The notes below the pieces were generated by a model. That model was given only the letters and a program-made list of their open reading frames with translations, was not told where the DNA came from and made no database searches. Below are positions 42,421 to 52,412 of a DNA stretch of 64,000 nucleotides, piece after piece. The stretch is from Vibrio sp. LaRot3. GTDB lineage: Bacteria; Pseudomonadota; Gammaproteobacteria; Enterobacterales; Vibrionaceae. The stretch is taken from positions 395,183 through 459,182 of the forward strand of contig NZ_JAPPTI010000002.1 of NCBI RefSeq assembly GCF_027587025.1. Reading direction: 5' to 3'. How positions within the stretch are numbered: the stretch's first letter is position 1; every line of letters begins with the position of its first letter. A program made the translations under genes and the position numbers.

Positions 42421-44175
42421 TTAGCGTGTTTTGTTGGTGGGTTTATCTGGATAGGTATTACGAATCTCAACAAATGTATCGAGATTATCCAATAACAGCT
42501 GTGTTAAATGCGGATCAAATTGCTCGCCTTTTTCACGCTCAAGCAATGCGATGACCTCATCTAACGACCACGCTTGCTTATAACAACGTACACTCAATAG
42601 TGCATCGAACACATCGGCTATCGCAGTAATACGCGCAAAGATATGAATCTCTTCTCCCACTAAACCTTGTGGGTAACCTTTGCCATTCCAGTGTTCATGG
42701 TGCTCATTCGCAATCGTTGCAGCCAAGCTGAACACATCCCCCTTACTGGCACTGAGTAAGTTATAACCGTGGGTTGTGTGGGTTTTCATGATCTCCCACT
42801 CTTGCGGATCCAGCTTACCTGGCTTGTCGAGAATGGATTCAGGGATCGCGATTTTACCGACATCGTGCATTGGGCTGACTATTTCAAGAAGTTCCACTTC
42901 TCTATGGGTAGAGCCATTTAGCTTCGCTAACATCGATGAGAGTTTAGCAACTCGCTTTACGTGATTGCCGGTTTCACCTGAGCGAGTTTCTATCGCCTCA
43001 CCCAGTACAACGATAACGTCTTTCTGGGTTTGTAACGTTCGCCCCTGTAACTGGACAATGCGTTTATTCTTAAGGTTTAACTCTCGCTTATGCCTAATTA
43101 CAATCGCCTGAGTAACAATGACCAAACTTAAACAGATGATAATAATGAACGCGACTGAAAAAACTTGCCAATTTTGCTTAATAAAGTTACTTGGCTCATT
43201 GAGAATTAATGTTTCAGGAGGCAATAACGAATCAGACATACCAAAACGCGTCATTACATTGTGGTCAACTACCGGGCGCGCTGCATTGCCAACGGTTATT
43301 TCTGACGTGAGATCGAGTGGTAAAAAGTTATCTAACGCCAATACCATCTGGCGTCCAATCTGCTCAGACCGATTTACATGGCCACCTAAAACGCCTTCAC
43401 GAATGTAAAACTCCCAGAAAACAAACACTGGCGCAGCACTACTGCTAGCCACTCGTTCAGCAATATGTTGATAGCTGTGGTAGATCCCTTCATCGAGATC
43501 GGTATTAAAATGAGTAAGCAGTACCGCGTCATTTGGGTCAATATCACCCAAAACCTTACCCAGTTCATTCAATGGGATATCACGGACTTCAACAATTTCT
43601 AACTCAGGCTGCTGCGCAAAATACACGTTCGCCTTATTACGAACTAGCTCGGAGGTAACGCTACGGTCAGCAAGGTAATAGAGCTTTTTAAGTTTTGGCC
43701 TTAAGTCTTTAATCAAACGAATCGTTTTCTCTATCTCATCTTGCTCATAGATGATGTGGGTTCGGTCTGAAACGTCAGCCAACGTGGCTTGATGATCATT
43801 AATTCCGGCCGCGATGATCGGCAGGCCCCGTAACGGATTATTCGGCCATTGCTTTAACAGCTTCAATGCATTGTCATCCGTAACCAATACCGCATCAAAT
43901 TCGTAGCCTTGATATTTGGCATCAAAGTATTTCACAAACTCAGCGAAATACTGTTCATGGAAGATACGTTTGGTATCTAAATATTCGATAGAGAGCTTGA
44001 ACTGATAGTTCGATTTCTTGATGGCTTGATCGATGCCCTTTTGAAAATCAGCGGTCCATTGATAAGAAGGAGAATAGGAATGCAATACGAGTACATTTCT
44101 TGTTTGCCAATCTTTGGCTTGAACAAAAAATGAACTCGTCAGTAGTAACGCTATAAGCAGTATGGTTGAACGCAC
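42421..44175 (-). CDS. HD-GYP phosphodiesterase with periplasmic ABC-substrate-binding-like sensor
   Basis: This 584-residue protein has a signal peptide (MRSTILLIALLLTSSFFVQA), a periplasmic domain of the ABC substrate-binding (ABC_sub_bind) type (about residues 25-320), one membrane helix (about 333-357), a short coiled coil and a C-terminal HD-GYP domain (about 385-560). The HD motif is HDVGKIAIPESILDKPGKL, and the GYP motif region reads HHEHWNGKGYPQGL, with Asn where many have Asp. It should hydrolyse c-di-GMP in response to a periplasmic ligand. It stands alone. Confidence 0.9.
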   Translation of the reverse strand: MRSTILLIALLLTSSFFVQAKDWQTRNVLVLHSYSPSYQWTADFQKGIDQAIKKSNYQFKLSIEYLDTKRIFHEQYFAEFVKYFDAKYQGYEFDAVLVTDDNALKLLKQWPNNPLRGLPIIAAGINDHQATLADVSDRTHIIYEQDEIEKTIRLIKDLRPKLKKLYYLADRSVTSELVRNKANVYFAQQPELEIVEVRDIPLNELGKVLGDIDPNDAVLLTHFNTDLDEGIYHSYQHIAERVASSSAAPVFVFWEFYIREGVLGGHVNRSEQIGRQMVLALDNFLPLDLTSEITVGNAARPVVDHNVMTRFGMSDSLLPPETLILNEPSNFIKQNWQVFSVAFIIIICLSLVIVTQAIVIRHKRELNLKNKRIVQLQGRTLQTQKDVIVVLGEAIETRSGETGNHVKRVAKLSSMLAKLNGSTHREVELLEIVSPMHDVGKIAIPESILDKPGKLDPQEWEIMKTHTTHGYNLLSASKGDVFSLAATIANEHHEHWNGKGYPQGLVGEEIHIFARITAIADVFDALLSVRCYKQAWSLDEVIALLEREKGEQFDPHLTQLLLDNLDTFVEIRNTYPDKPTNKTR

Positions 44176-44244
44176 AATAACCCATCGCTAATCAAACAGT
44201 CATTTAAAAATAACATACTGATTAAAACATGAGTAAGACAAGCA

Positions 44245-44748
44245 TTAGATTTCGAGATAAACGTCACTATTATCAATAGTGTCAGAATCAATCAGATCAA
44301 GTAGGCCTGAGATAAACTGATCTTTTACCCCTTCTTCAACGAAGAAGTCCGACAATAACACTTGTCCATCCAGAGTAGTGATGATCGACGCTGCGACCGG
44401 ATTACCATCAATAAACCCTAAATAGAGCTCACAAGGCTCTGAGTAGATAATCTGGGTGAGAAATTCGACGATGAGGTCTTGTTGAGCTTGCTGCGGCCAA
44501 TGTTTGGCTTGCATTAATGCGAACATTACCGTTAAACGGTGAAAATCAACCTTATGGATTTCCAAAGACGCGGGAGATTCTGGAGCCTGCCAGTTTAGTT
44601 CAGCGAGCGTCTTATAAGACACGCTCTCGATGCGCTGTTTATAAAGTTTACGCCCTTCTAAGCACTCTTTGGTTGGATACTTAACATCTATATGTTGATA
44701 GAGCCACTGGTTTTTCGCACTAGCGATTGCTGGAACTGAGGTTGTCAT
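44245..44748 (-). CDS. uncharacterised cytoplasmic protein, possibly GNAT-like
   Basis: This 167-residue protein has no signal peptide or membrane segment. The region ELYLGFIDGNPVAASIITTLDGQVLLSDFFV (about residues 109-139) has the strand-turn-strand look of a GNAT acetyltransferase core, but no acetyl-CoA P-loop (Q/RxxGxG/A) follows, so the call is weak. It is separate from its neighbours and divergent from creA. No family is recognised with confidence. Confidence 0.6.
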   Translation of the reverse strand: MTTSVPAIASAKNQWLYQHIDVKYPTKECLEGRKLYKQRIESVSYKTLAELNWQAPESPASLEIHKVDFHRLTVMFALMQAKHWPQQAQQDLIVEFLTQIIYSEPCELYLGFIDGNPVAASIITTLDGQVLLSDFFVEEGVKDQFISGLLDLIDSDTIDNSDVYLEI

Positions 44749-44910
44749 AACGGCGGAACACTCGTAATCAATGAGCCATCAGCTTAACAGTACCAAGATA
44801 CAATACAAGCGATTGATAAAGCATCTGACTATTTTCACCTTTGATATGCACCACTTAACCAAAAACCTGATAAGCTGACAGGATAGAAATAACATACCAA
44901 GGAATTGATA

Positions 44911-45384
44911 ATGTTTAAGAAGTGGATTGCAGCAACAATCATGGCGGCTTCGCTAACCGCTTGTGACAGCAGTGAAGTAGGCGATGTCAGCTTAGGTCTA
45001 TTTACTCTTAAAGATATTAAAATCTCATCGATTGATGATCCGCTTGTTGCGGGTGTGACGTGTCATATCGCTTCTGTCGAGGCTGACCTTAGCCTTGCTG
45101 ACCCAAGTGATAGCTCAATTTCGTGCCGTCAGACCGGTGACATCACGCCAGAGATGATCGCTAAAATTGATAAAAGCGACTCAGGTGAAGTGGTCTTCAA
45201 AAAGTCTAAAAGTATCTTCTTTAAAACGATGAAAGTGCGCCGTATCTACGACGCTGAAAATCAAACGCTGCTCTACTTGTCTTACACAACCAAGGAAACC
45301 AGCGGCAGCTTTAAACATAGCCTCTCTACTGTACCGCTATGGGGAACGAAAGCTTACAGCACGAACCCACCAACAGAAGAATAA
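44911..45384 (+). CDS. creA: CreA-family lipoprotein-like exported protein
   Basis: This protein of about 157 residues begins MFKKWIAATIMAASLTACDSS, which reads as a lipoprotein signal (lipobox SLTAC). The mature part has CreA features: EVGDVSLGLFTLKDIKISSIDDPLVAGVTCHIA and FFKTMKVRRIYDAENQTLLYLSYT. CreA is a conserved exported protein of unknown function, in E. coli beside the CreBC two-component genes, which are absent here. AAGGA sits seven bases before this ATG; a TTG six bases upstream is less likely. Confidence 0.9.
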   Translation: MFKKWIAATIMAASLTACDSSEVGDVSLGLFTLKDIKISSIDDPLVAGVTCHIASVEADLSLADPSDSSISCRQTGDITPEMIAKIDKSDSGEVVFKKSKSIFFKTMKVRRIYDAENQTLLYLSYTTKETSGSFKHSLSTVPLWGTKAYSTNPPTEE

Positions 45385-45393
45385 TCTCAATTA

Positions 45394-45423
45394 AGTGCGA
45401 TGAATCAACATCGCGCTTTTTTA
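45394..45423 (+). terminator. terminator of creA
   Basis: The stem AGTGCGATG / CATCGCGCT with one G-T pair and a 6-base loop is followed by T6. Confidence 0.85.
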
Positions 45424-45550
45424 CCCCCACCCGAAACTGTGCAAAATCAGAGCAAACTCGTTTAACCAATCAATTTTGATGTAATAAAGATGAAACGAAA
45501 CTAGACGTCGTGTGATATGATGCAGGAAAATTCTCAATCCTGATGAAAAG

Positions 45551-46855
45551 ATGAAGTTTCCTGGCCAGCGCAAATCTAAGCACTATTTCCCATCTCATGC
45601 TCGCGATCCATTGATCAATCAAGCAACACAGTCCCCTAAACTGTACCGACCAATTGTTGTCGGTGTTGGTCAAACCATCGTTGATATTGAAGCGAGAGTA
45701 GATGACGAATTCTTAGAAAAATATGAGCTAAGTAAAGGCCATTCTTTGGTTCTTGAAGAAAGCAAAGCCGATGCCCTTTATGATGAGTTGGTTGAACGCG
45801 GCCTGATTACCCATCAGTACCCTGGTGACACGATTGGTAACACGCTACACAACTATTCAGTACTCGCTGACAGCAAGTCTGTACTGCTTGGCGTAATGTC
45901 ACGCAACATTGAAGTTGGCTCGTTCGCGTATCGTTACCTATGCCGAACTTCATCTCGCATGAACCTGAACCACCTTCAAACCGTTGAAGGCCCGATTGGT
46001 CGCTGTTACACATTGATTTCTAAAGATGGTGAACGCACATTCGCTATCAACGAAGGTCATATGAACAAACTGCGCCCAGACAGCATTCCTGAAAGCGTAT
46101 TCGACAAAGCGTCCGCGCTTGTTGTCTCTTCTTACCTAATGCGTGGTAAACCAGAAGACCCGATGCCGCAAGCCGTTGCTCGCGCTATTGAAATTGCCAA
46201 GCAAAAGAATGTTCCTGTGGTACTGACCCTTGGCACTAAATGGGTTATTGAAGGCAATGCAGAATGGTGGCAGAACTACCTACGTGAAAACGTATCGGTT
46301 GTCGCTATGAACGAAGAAGAAGGTGAGGCGCTAACAGGATTCAGTGATCCGCTACAAGCGGCTGACCGTGCATTGGAATGGGTTGACCTTGTTCTTTGTA
46401 CTGCTGGCCCGCATGGTCTCTACATGGCTGGCTATACGGATGAAGACGTGAAGCGTGAAACTGAGTTGCCAATTCAGCATGGCACGATTGCTGAGTTCAA
46501 CCAATATGAGTTCAGCCGAGCAATGCGTAAAGCAGACTGTCAAAACGCAGCGAAAGTCTACTCTCATATTGGCCCATACCTTGGCGGCCCGGTAGAGATT
46601 AAGAATACCAATGGCGCTGGCGATGCCGCTCTTTCTGCACTATTGCATGACATGGCAGCAAACAGCTTCCACGAAGTGACGGTGCCAAACTCGACCAAAC
46701 ATGATAAGCCATATTTGACTTACTCATCGTTATCGCAGATCTGTAAATACGCTAACCGCGTGAGCTACGAAGTGCTAACCCAGCACTCACCTCGCCTATC
46801 ACGCGCGCTTCCAGAACGTGAAGACAGTTTAGAAGAAGCATACTGGGACAGATAG
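45551..46855 (+). CDS. gsk: inosine-guanosine kinase
   Basis: This 434-residue ribokinase-family (PfkB) enzyme phosphorylates guanosine and inosine to GMP and IMP in purine salvage. It has the same length as E. coli Gsk. The N-terminal MKFPGQRKSKHYFP is highly characteristic, and the PfkB anion-hole motif is NTNGAGDAALSALL near residue 355, with the catalytic Asp in GAGD. The insertions before and after the motif match the Gsk subgroup. It is monocistronic with a terminator directly after the gene. Confidence 0.96.
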   Translation: MKFPGQRKSKHYFPSHARDPLINQATQSPKLYRPIVVGVGQTIVDIEARVDDEFLEKYELSKGHSLVLEESKADALYDELVERGLITHQYPGDTIGNTLHNYSVLADSKSVLLGVMSRNIEVGSFAYRYLCRTSSRMNLNHLQTVEGPIGRCYTLISKDGERTFAINEGHMNKLRPDSIPESVFDKASALVVSSYLMRGKPEDPMPQAVARAIEIAKQKNVPVVLTLGTKWVIEGNAEWWQNYLRENVSVVAMNEEEGEALTGFSDPLQAADRALEWVDLVLCTAGPHGLYMAGYTDEDVKRETELPIQHGTIAEFNQYEFSRAMRKADCQNAAKVYSHIGPYLGGPVEIKNTNGAGDAALSALLHDMAANSFHEVTVPNSTKHDKPYLTYSSLSQICKYANRVSYEVLTQHSPRLSRALPEREDSLEEAYWDR

Positions 46856-46874
46856 TCCCCATAGCAAACAATCA

Positions 46875-46904
46875 AAAGCCGCTAAACATTTAGCGGCTTT
46901 TTTG
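46875..46904 (+). terminator. terminator of gsk
   Basis: The stem AAAGCCGCTAA / TTAGCGGCTTT is followed by a T run. It also faces the convergent lipoprotein gene. Confidence 0.92.
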
Positions 46905-46931
46905 TTGTTCGCGATTGGGTTGGTTCGCATT

Positions 46932-49118
46932 TTAGTCTGGCATTGAGCCAAATTGTATTGATTGCTCAAATTCCACTTTAGGCTCTCGACGCTGAATCAG
47001 TTTTACACTCGCAATGTTGCCCCAAGCTTTGACGTAAGGGACGGAGTAATCCGCCTGATCGCTCGGCGTTACCCACTGAATAACTTCACCTTTCTCGTTG
47101 TATGCCTGAAGCTCTTTCATCACTTGTTGCCATGTAAAATGGCTATATTTGCCAGTAAGCTCAATCATCCAAGGCTTAGGTTGACGGTAATCCGTTTCTT
47201 TTTCGAGTTCAGATAAACTCGCTTCACTACACATCAACTTCGCATCGACATGAGCATCATAAAAATGCCACACCGACTGGTTAAACGCAGAAAGGAAGTA
47301 TTGATATGGTTTATCTAAACGACGACTGGCTTTCTCGCGCCATTGATAAGCAGTACCACGATAATCCCCTTCTGGTGGGTTATCCATTTCACACAAGGCC
47401 ACCATATAGTGAGGCATGTTGACCACCAATTGATGATTTAAAATCTCGATAACCGGTTTCTCGTACTGTTCCGTTACTGCTCGGTTATTAAAGAAGTCAT
47501 GCGTTGGCGCCTGCTCTTTTAGGCTCTCCACTGCGAACCAAAATGGAATCTTAGCACTTTGCTGTTTAGGCTTTTCATACCATGAAAATGCAATATGACC
47601 ACTTGGCACTTCATCGTAGCTGACTTGTATTTGATAGGTATTCTTGTCTGCTCGTGCAATATTCCAACCTTCAGGGTATTGCCAGCCTTGAGATTCATCA
47701 AACAACATGTCTAAGTTATATACGTGCATGTCATTGCTTTTATCGAACAGCGAATAGAACCCAATATCCGCGTTCTTATGCTCCGTAAGGGTAAACTCCC
47801 AACCGCGCTCCCGTGCCATCTGGCTTCCTTCAAGAGTAAATTGCGGGTGGGTAAACGAAACCTTTCCTTCTTTTATCGGTAATGACTCTGAATGTTGAAC
47901 ATAGTTCTCAGGAACATAATTGACCTCGATATAGGCAGGTCTTTGCGCAACTGAAGAGATCATCCCGCTAAACTTGTGTTCAGTGCTATCGTCTGGATAT
48001 TGGTCTCCGTACGTGCCATGTGACGCATAATGGTAGACCAAGAACTGCTTGTCCATCGGCTGACCATTTAAATCAAGTAGAGCATAGTTTTTCAAAATCG
48101 GCTTCGCATCACCTTGCTGAACAGCAGAAATTTGCAACGCTTCCGGTTGCTGATTCTCTTCTGATAAAAATACTGTCGGCGTGTTCGCAATACGCGCTTT
48201 CGTCGATAACTGTTCTACCATCAGGCGGTGCTGCTTATCTGTTAGCCCGTGGCGATAAGCATATGAATCAATCTCTTCAACTGGCTGCATCAAAGGGTTG
48301 TCAGACACCAATAACATCGCTTTGATACTACTTTGTTCGCCAATAGGCAGACTAACTACCGCTTTTAACTGAATCAGTTGACCGGTCTCAGGATGATAAT
48401 CAGCCCAACCCTGAATCGACTCTTTAACCTTAGTCTCTTCAAGGTAACGCTCTTCCTCTGTCATTTCTTGTGGGGCTTTCGCTTGTGGCAAGCTCCCGCT
48501 CATTTCAACGCGTACTCGGTGCTCACTGGCTAAAGTCACTGAGTAATTGGCGACGAAGCCATTCGAGTATGTCTTGCTGGTTTGAGCCCCTACTTGTTTA
48601 AGCAGTTTAGGCGGGAAAACAGCGAGTGAATGCAGTGCGGCAGAGTCACTCAGGGTCGCCAAAGAGGTAAAATCGGCAAACAACTCCTCATTATTCGCTA
48701 ATGCTTTTTGCTCCTCACTGAACTCATAAGCTAAATCTGTATCGCCTGTTCGGGTTACCGCTATTCCCCCCTCAATCAGCTCATTAATTGCATCATACTG
48801 ACGAAAATCTAAACGGGTAAATTCAGTTTCATGAGCTTTGACAACTAGGGTCGACTCCGATTGATTGTTATTTTTTACGGTGATAGAAATGGGTGTATGA
48901 AAACTTGCGTCGCCAACAGGTAGCTCTTCTTGATAAGGAGAGAATGAATCAAATTCAACTTCAACTTGAGCGTAATAGTTAACGGTTTTTCCCGCTTGTG
49001 CTTGAAGCTCTAGCGGTTTAGGTTCAGAACAACCCAAAAGAAGCGCTAGACTAGATAATGATCCAACTTTGAACCATTTCGTCGCGAGGATGGTTTTATT
49101 GTAAGTGGCCGTTTTCAT
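46932..49118 (-). CDS. large putative lipoprotein, partner of MORN-repeat protein
   Basis: This 728-residue protein has a signal region MKTATYNKTILATKWFKVGSLSSLALLLGCSE, where LLLGC is a lipobox (Cys about 30); the long basic n-region is unusual. The mature protein has a Glu/Gln-rich first half and a Trp/Tyr-rich C-terminal half with several Pro-rich turns. No catalytic motif or known domain is recognised. Its start overlaps the stop of the upstream MORN-repeat gene by four bases (ATGA), so the two are translated together and probably act together in the envelope. Confidence 0.75.
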   Translation of the reverse strand: MKTATYNKTILATKWFKVGSLSSLALLLGCSEPKPLELQAQAGKTVNYYAQVEVEFDSFSPYQEELPVGDASFHTPISITVKNNNQSESTLVVKAHETEFTRLDFRQYDAINELIEGGIAVTRTGDTDLAYEFSEEQKALANNEELFADFTSLATLSDSAALHSLAVFPPKLLKQVGAQTSKTYSNGFVANYSVTLASEHRVRVEMSGSLPQAKAPQEMTEEERYLEETKVKESIQGWADYHPETGQLIQLKAVVSLPIGEQSSIKAMLLVSDNPLMQPVEEIDSYAYRHGLTDKQHRLMVEQLSTKARIANTPTVFLSEENQQPEALQISAVQQGDAKPILKNYALLDLNGQPMDKQFLVYHYASHGTYGDQYPDDSTEHKFSGMISSVAQRPAYIEVNYVPENYVQHSESLPIKEGKVSFTHPQFTLEGSQMARERGWEFTLTEHKNADIGFYSLFDKSNDMHVYNLDMLFDESQGWQYPEGWNIARADKNTYQIQVSYDEVPSGHIAFSWYEKPKQQSAKIPFWFAVESLKEQAPTHDFFNNRAVTEQYEKPVIEILNHQLVVNMPHYMVALCEMDNPPEGDYRGTAYQWREKASRRLDKPYQYFLSAFNQSVWHFYDAHVDAKLMCSEASLSELEKETDYRQPKPWMIELTGKYSHFTWQQVMKELQAYNEKGEVIQWVTPSDQADYSVPYVKAWGNIASVKLIQRREPKVEFEQSIQFGSMPD

Positions 49119-51271
49119 TTGTATTCCACCGTGAAGTAATTTTCGATATTGATGTAACAGTCGCTAGGGATACCCACTTGGTTTTCACGGTTCCAACGAT
49201 AGCCAATGCTGTTTTCATGGTTAGTTTCAATTGAGATTTCACCCGGTGACAACGTTCTCTCCCATGTGACTTCACCTTTGTGGTTGTAATGCTTCCACTC
49301 GCCTTCTGGCTGTCCTTTTTGATAATTCATGCTGCACAGCAGGCGCTCATCAGAAGAGAAGGTTTTCCATTCACCTTCAGCAAGACCGTTTTTAAATTCG
49401 CCTTGAATGAGGACTCGTCCTTGCTCATCGCGCGCTTTCCACTCCCCGACTCTTAGTCCTTGTTGGTAGCGGCCTTTCATGGTCACACTATGACGAAAAT
49501 CAGTATCAACCCAATCGCCATTAGGCTGACCGTTTTCATAGTGATTTTTCATTAGTACTTCACCGTTAGCGCTACGTTTAATTAACCAATCGCCCACAGG
49601 CTTACCTTGTTGTAACAAGCCATCAATCAGAACTTCGCCAGTATGGTCGCTAAAACGGTATTTACCATGTAACTGGCCATCTCTGTATTCACTGATCAAT
49701 CGGCTGCCTTGGCCATGCTCCGCTATCGGATAACTGGTTCGCGAGTGGAACACGTCAGGGATAGGCAAATCTTCAAAGCCAATTTGCTGCCACACTCCAC
49801 TCTTATTACCCTCTATGTATTGGCCTGCGGCAAGAAACTCGCCGTCAAAACTGCGCCGTTTATATGAGCCGTGTGGTTGGTTGTTCTGGTAATGAGTAAA
49901 ATCAATGTAATTGCCTGAAGCACTCAACGTAATTTGCTCACCTTGTTTGTCGAACCCAACTCGTTCTTCTCTGGCGATAAGGACACCTTCTTTGTTATAG
50001 CGGTGTCGAATCGCAACGCGTCCTTCTCGTAAATCCAATGACTCTCGTTCAATCGCGCCATTGTCGTAATAGCTGTAGCTTTTAACCCATTGTGCTCTGT
50101 CGCCTGGCTCGAATAGCTCACTGGTTAAAATGCCATCTGAGTCCCATTGTCGATCATGCTTATCTCTGTTAGCCGCGATGGTGTACTCTCGCTTAACCAC
50201 ACCATTACGGTGATATACTTTTACATGGCGTTGCTCGGTAGATTTCACTGCGCGATAACGTTCATACAAGTAGCCGCCTTCACCAAACGTCAGTTTTTCA
50301 CTCCAGTCACTGTCTAATCGGGGCTGATGTTTTACCAAGACAACTTCGCCGTTATTGCCAAATCGAGTTAACGTTTGATTTAGCTTTTCGTCACTACGCA
50401 TGGTCTCACGCAATGTGCCATCTTGGTTGTAGCTATCATGGGAAATGGGCTCGCCTTCCTCTCCATACATCACTTTTTTCTTAATCCCGCCATCAGCAAA
50501 ATAAATGATCGTCTCACCAAACTGCACGTCATGGCGATAGTTTCGCTCAGCGACTACCGTTCCATCTTCTTGGTAACTTTTACTGATGCCATGTCGCTCA
50601 CCATGCTGGTAGTTTTCGGTCACTAACAGCACTCCCTCAACGAACACCTTTTGTAGGCCGTGCATCTTGCCTGCGAGGTAATGTAACTCTTGTCGGCGCT
50701 TGGTTCGCTCATCGTACGATTCTTGCAAGCCTTCCTGTAAACCATTTACAAAGCGGTTCACACACGTTGTTTCTTCACCCAAATAGCAGCGCCACACATA
50801 GTTTTTGCTGTTGTTTGGGTCATATTCGTAAGTTTCACGTCGCGCTAGCTCACCGTTGTAAAACTCTTGCTTATCAACAATCAGTCCATTCGCGTAGGTA
50901 GTATGGTATTCAACCCCTTGGTAATCACCCGACTTAATGATTAAGCCGTCGCGCTGGTTATTTTTGAACTGACCTTTCTCTAGAACACTGCCTTCAGGGG
51001 TAAAATACTCGAAGCTACCATTATAAATTAACGCACCGCTCTCATCTCGAAAACCTTGTGTAGCGAGGTAAATTTGATCGCTGCCTTTGTAGTAGATATT
51101 GATAACAACCACGCCCTGCTCATTTTCATTAAAAGGGCTGTGTTGATACAAAGCCTCGGACTTAGTGGCCGGGTCAAGGTTGCTATCTAAGTAGGAAATT
51201 GAACCCTGTCCCGCACTTAGCGGTAATGCCACCGCTAAAGCGAGTGCCGAAAGCGTGAATTTGTTAATCAT
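49115..51271 (-). CDS. exported MORN/YwqK-like repeat protein
   Basis: This 718-residue protein has a Sec signal peptide (MINKFTLSALALAVALPLSAG) and then a nearly continuous array of MORN-like (YwqK-type) repeats of about 20-24 residues. Repeat units have the form (Y/F)xxGxxxGxW, for example YIEGNKSGVW, YENGQPNGDW, YQQGLRVGEW, FKNGLAEGEW and YQKGQPEGEW. A Cys pair occurs in the middle (WRCYLGEETTCVNR). The YwqK family name contains the word antitoxin, but no toxin partner is present. The length and export suggest an extended periplasmic or surface beta-rich rod. It is first of a two-gene operon with the lipoprotein gene. Confidence 0.8.
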   Translation of the reverse strand: MINKFTLSALALAVALPLSAGQGSISYLDSNLDPATKSEALYQHSPFNENEQGVVVINIYYKGSDQIYLATQGFRDESGALIYNGSFEYFTPEGSVLEKGQFKNNQRDGLIIKSGDYQGVEYHTTYANGLIVDKQEFYNGELARRETYEYDPNNSKNYVWRCYLGEETTCVNRFVNGLQEGLQESYDERTKRRQELHYLAGKMHGLQKVFVEGVLLVTENYQHGERHGISKSYQEDGTVVAERNYRHDVQFGETIIYFADGGIKKKVMYGEEGEPISHDSYNQDGTLRETMRSDEKLNQTLTRFGNNGEVVLVKHQPRLDSDWSEKLTFGEGGYLYERYRAVKSTEQRHVKVYHRNGVVKREYTIAANRDKHDRQWDSDGILTSELFEPGDRAQWVKSYSYYDNGAIERESLDLREGRVAIRHRYNKEGVLIAREERVGFDKQGEQITLSASGNYIDFTHYQNNQPHGSYKRRSFDGEFLAAGQYIEGNKSGVWQQIGFEDLPIPDVFHSRTSYPIAEHGQGSRLISEYRDGQLHGKYRFSDHTGEVLIDGLLQQGKPVGDWLIKRSANGEVLMKNHYENGQPNGDWVDTDFRHSVTMKGRYQQGLRVGEWKARDEQGRVLIQGEFKNGLAEGEWKTFSSDERLLCSMNYQKGQPEGEWKHYNHKGEVTWERTLSPGEISIETNHENSIGYRWNRENQVGIPSDCYINIENYFTVEYK

Positions 51272-51650
51272 AGTTGTTACCTGTCGGAGCTGACGTTATA
51301 TCCTCAGCTTGAACCAAATAGAGTCTTTGACGTTGATTGAAAGTGAGGGATTATGCAACCGAGCGGACAACTATGAAACTGTTATTTACCGATAAGAATA
51401 TGAATCTATTCATATATGTGATCACGTTTCAGATCTAAGGAAATATGTAAAGCCATTACTCAGTTTGGTGGCGCTTTTTTGCTCCTCATAATCAAACGCC
51501 AAAACTAAAGCGTCTTTCTTGCTAAAGATTCGAACTTAGTTGTCGTGAAGCCAAAACCAATCAACCTGCATAAACTGTGCAATTTGATTCGCCATTGCAG
51601 CCCGAAGCCTTTAACATAAGGTCAAAACAACACAATTGAAGTAATACGCT
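51272..51650. other. intergenic region between MORN-repeat gene and yjdM
   Basis: These 379 bases between divergent genes are AT-rich. There is a near-palindrome ATGAATCTATTCAT around 51409-51422 and a GTGATCAC palindrome nearby, but no convincing gene or clear operator. Promoters for both flanking genes are expected. Confidence 0.4.
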
Positions 51651-51983
51651 ATGTCATTCCCCCCTTGCCCAAGTTGCCACTCTGAATATGTTTATCAAGA
51701 TCAAGCGCATCTTGTGTGTCCTGAATGCGCTCACGAATGGAACCCAAGTGAGCCGGATGAAGCCGCCATTACGGTAAAAGACGCCAACGGCACTCTGCTT
51801 TCGGAAGGTGATAAAGTCACTCTAGCGAAAGATCTCAAAGTAAAAGGCAGCTCTTTGGTATTGAAGATTGGTACTAAAGCCATTATCAGACGTATTGTCG
51901 AAGGGAAAGACCATCAGTTAGATTGCAAGGTTGATGGTGCTGGGGAAATGATGGTAACGGCTCAGTTCGTCAAGAAGGCGTAA
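51651..51983 (+). CDS. yjdM: YjdM/PhnA-type zinc-ribbon protein
   Basis: This 110-residue protein has an N-terminal zinc ribbon ([25 protein letters not shown], residues 6-30) and a C-terminal SH3-like domain. It matches E. coli YjdM closely: [32 protein letters not shown] and the FVKK end. Despite its old name PhnA, it is not a proven phosphonoacetate hydrolase; its role is unknown. It is convergent with the small membrane-protein gene across a shared terminator. Confidence 0.93.
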   Translation: MSFPPCPSCHSEYVYQDQAHLVCPECAHEWNPSEPDEAAITVKDANGTLLSEGDKVTLAKDLKVKGSSLVLKIGTKAIIRRIVEGKDHQLDCKVDGAGEMMVTAQFVKKA

Positions 51984-52008
51984 CGAAAACATCTCATCTT
52001 TCATTAAT

Positions 52009-52032
52009 GAGCGCCTAATTAGGCGCTCTTTT
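52009..52032. terminator. bidirectional terminator
   Basis: The perfect palindrome GAGCGCCTAA / TTAGGCGCTC lies between convergent yjdM and the small membrane-protein gene, with a T tract on the plus side. Confidence 0.85.
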
Positions 52033-52219
52033 CTTTGTTGTGATGATGCCCGATATGCAGTTTGTGTTTAACAAACACAACTATCGCGACAACCAACGCA
52101 ACTACCGACACGAATAGCAAAGCCCGCATATTCAAAGCCCAAGAAAATATCGCCGCTAGAAACGCTATAAAAGTAATCATTCGGCTTTGTGTCATCACTT
52201 GACCAAGTTTTCTATCCAT
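52019..52219 (-). CDS. small membrane protein, function unknown
   Basis: This 66-residue protein has two predicted membrane helices (about residues 12-30 and 33-50) and a His/Lys-rich C-terminal tail (KHKLHIGHHHNKEKSA). The His-rich tail could bind metal, but that is speculative. The 3' end overlaps the terminator palindrome shared with yjdM. It has its own promoter, and the upstream gap of about 190 bases shows no other gene. No family is recognised. Confidence 0.65.
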   Translation of the reverse strand: MDRKLGQVMTQSRMITFIAFLAAIFSWALNMRALLFVSVVALVVAIVVFVKHKLHIGHHHNKEKSA

Positions 52220-52412
52220 AACTCCCCCTTAATAGAAAAGTACGAACACACATGGCAGTGGACGATGCGATTAACCGGCTCAAGTTCATCTCTGCCACGC
52301 ATTTATTGTGCGCTTTACCGGTCAAAAAAGCAGCTAAAACAAAATCAAATATTATAAATCTGTGAGCATAACAGCTTGTGTTACTTTGGTGACAGTTTAC
52401 CCGGTGATGTTG

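Noticed and set aside
49115..51271. Toxin-antitoxin system suggested by the YwqK family label
   Set aside because: The protein is a long exported repeat protein and its partner is a lipoprotein; neither looks like a toxin.
51400..51450. CRP-like site (GTGATCAC and surrounding inverted sequence) upstream of the MORN-repeat gene
   Set aside because: Only a half site fits the TGTGA-N6-TCACA consensus; the rest is AT-rich chance similarity.
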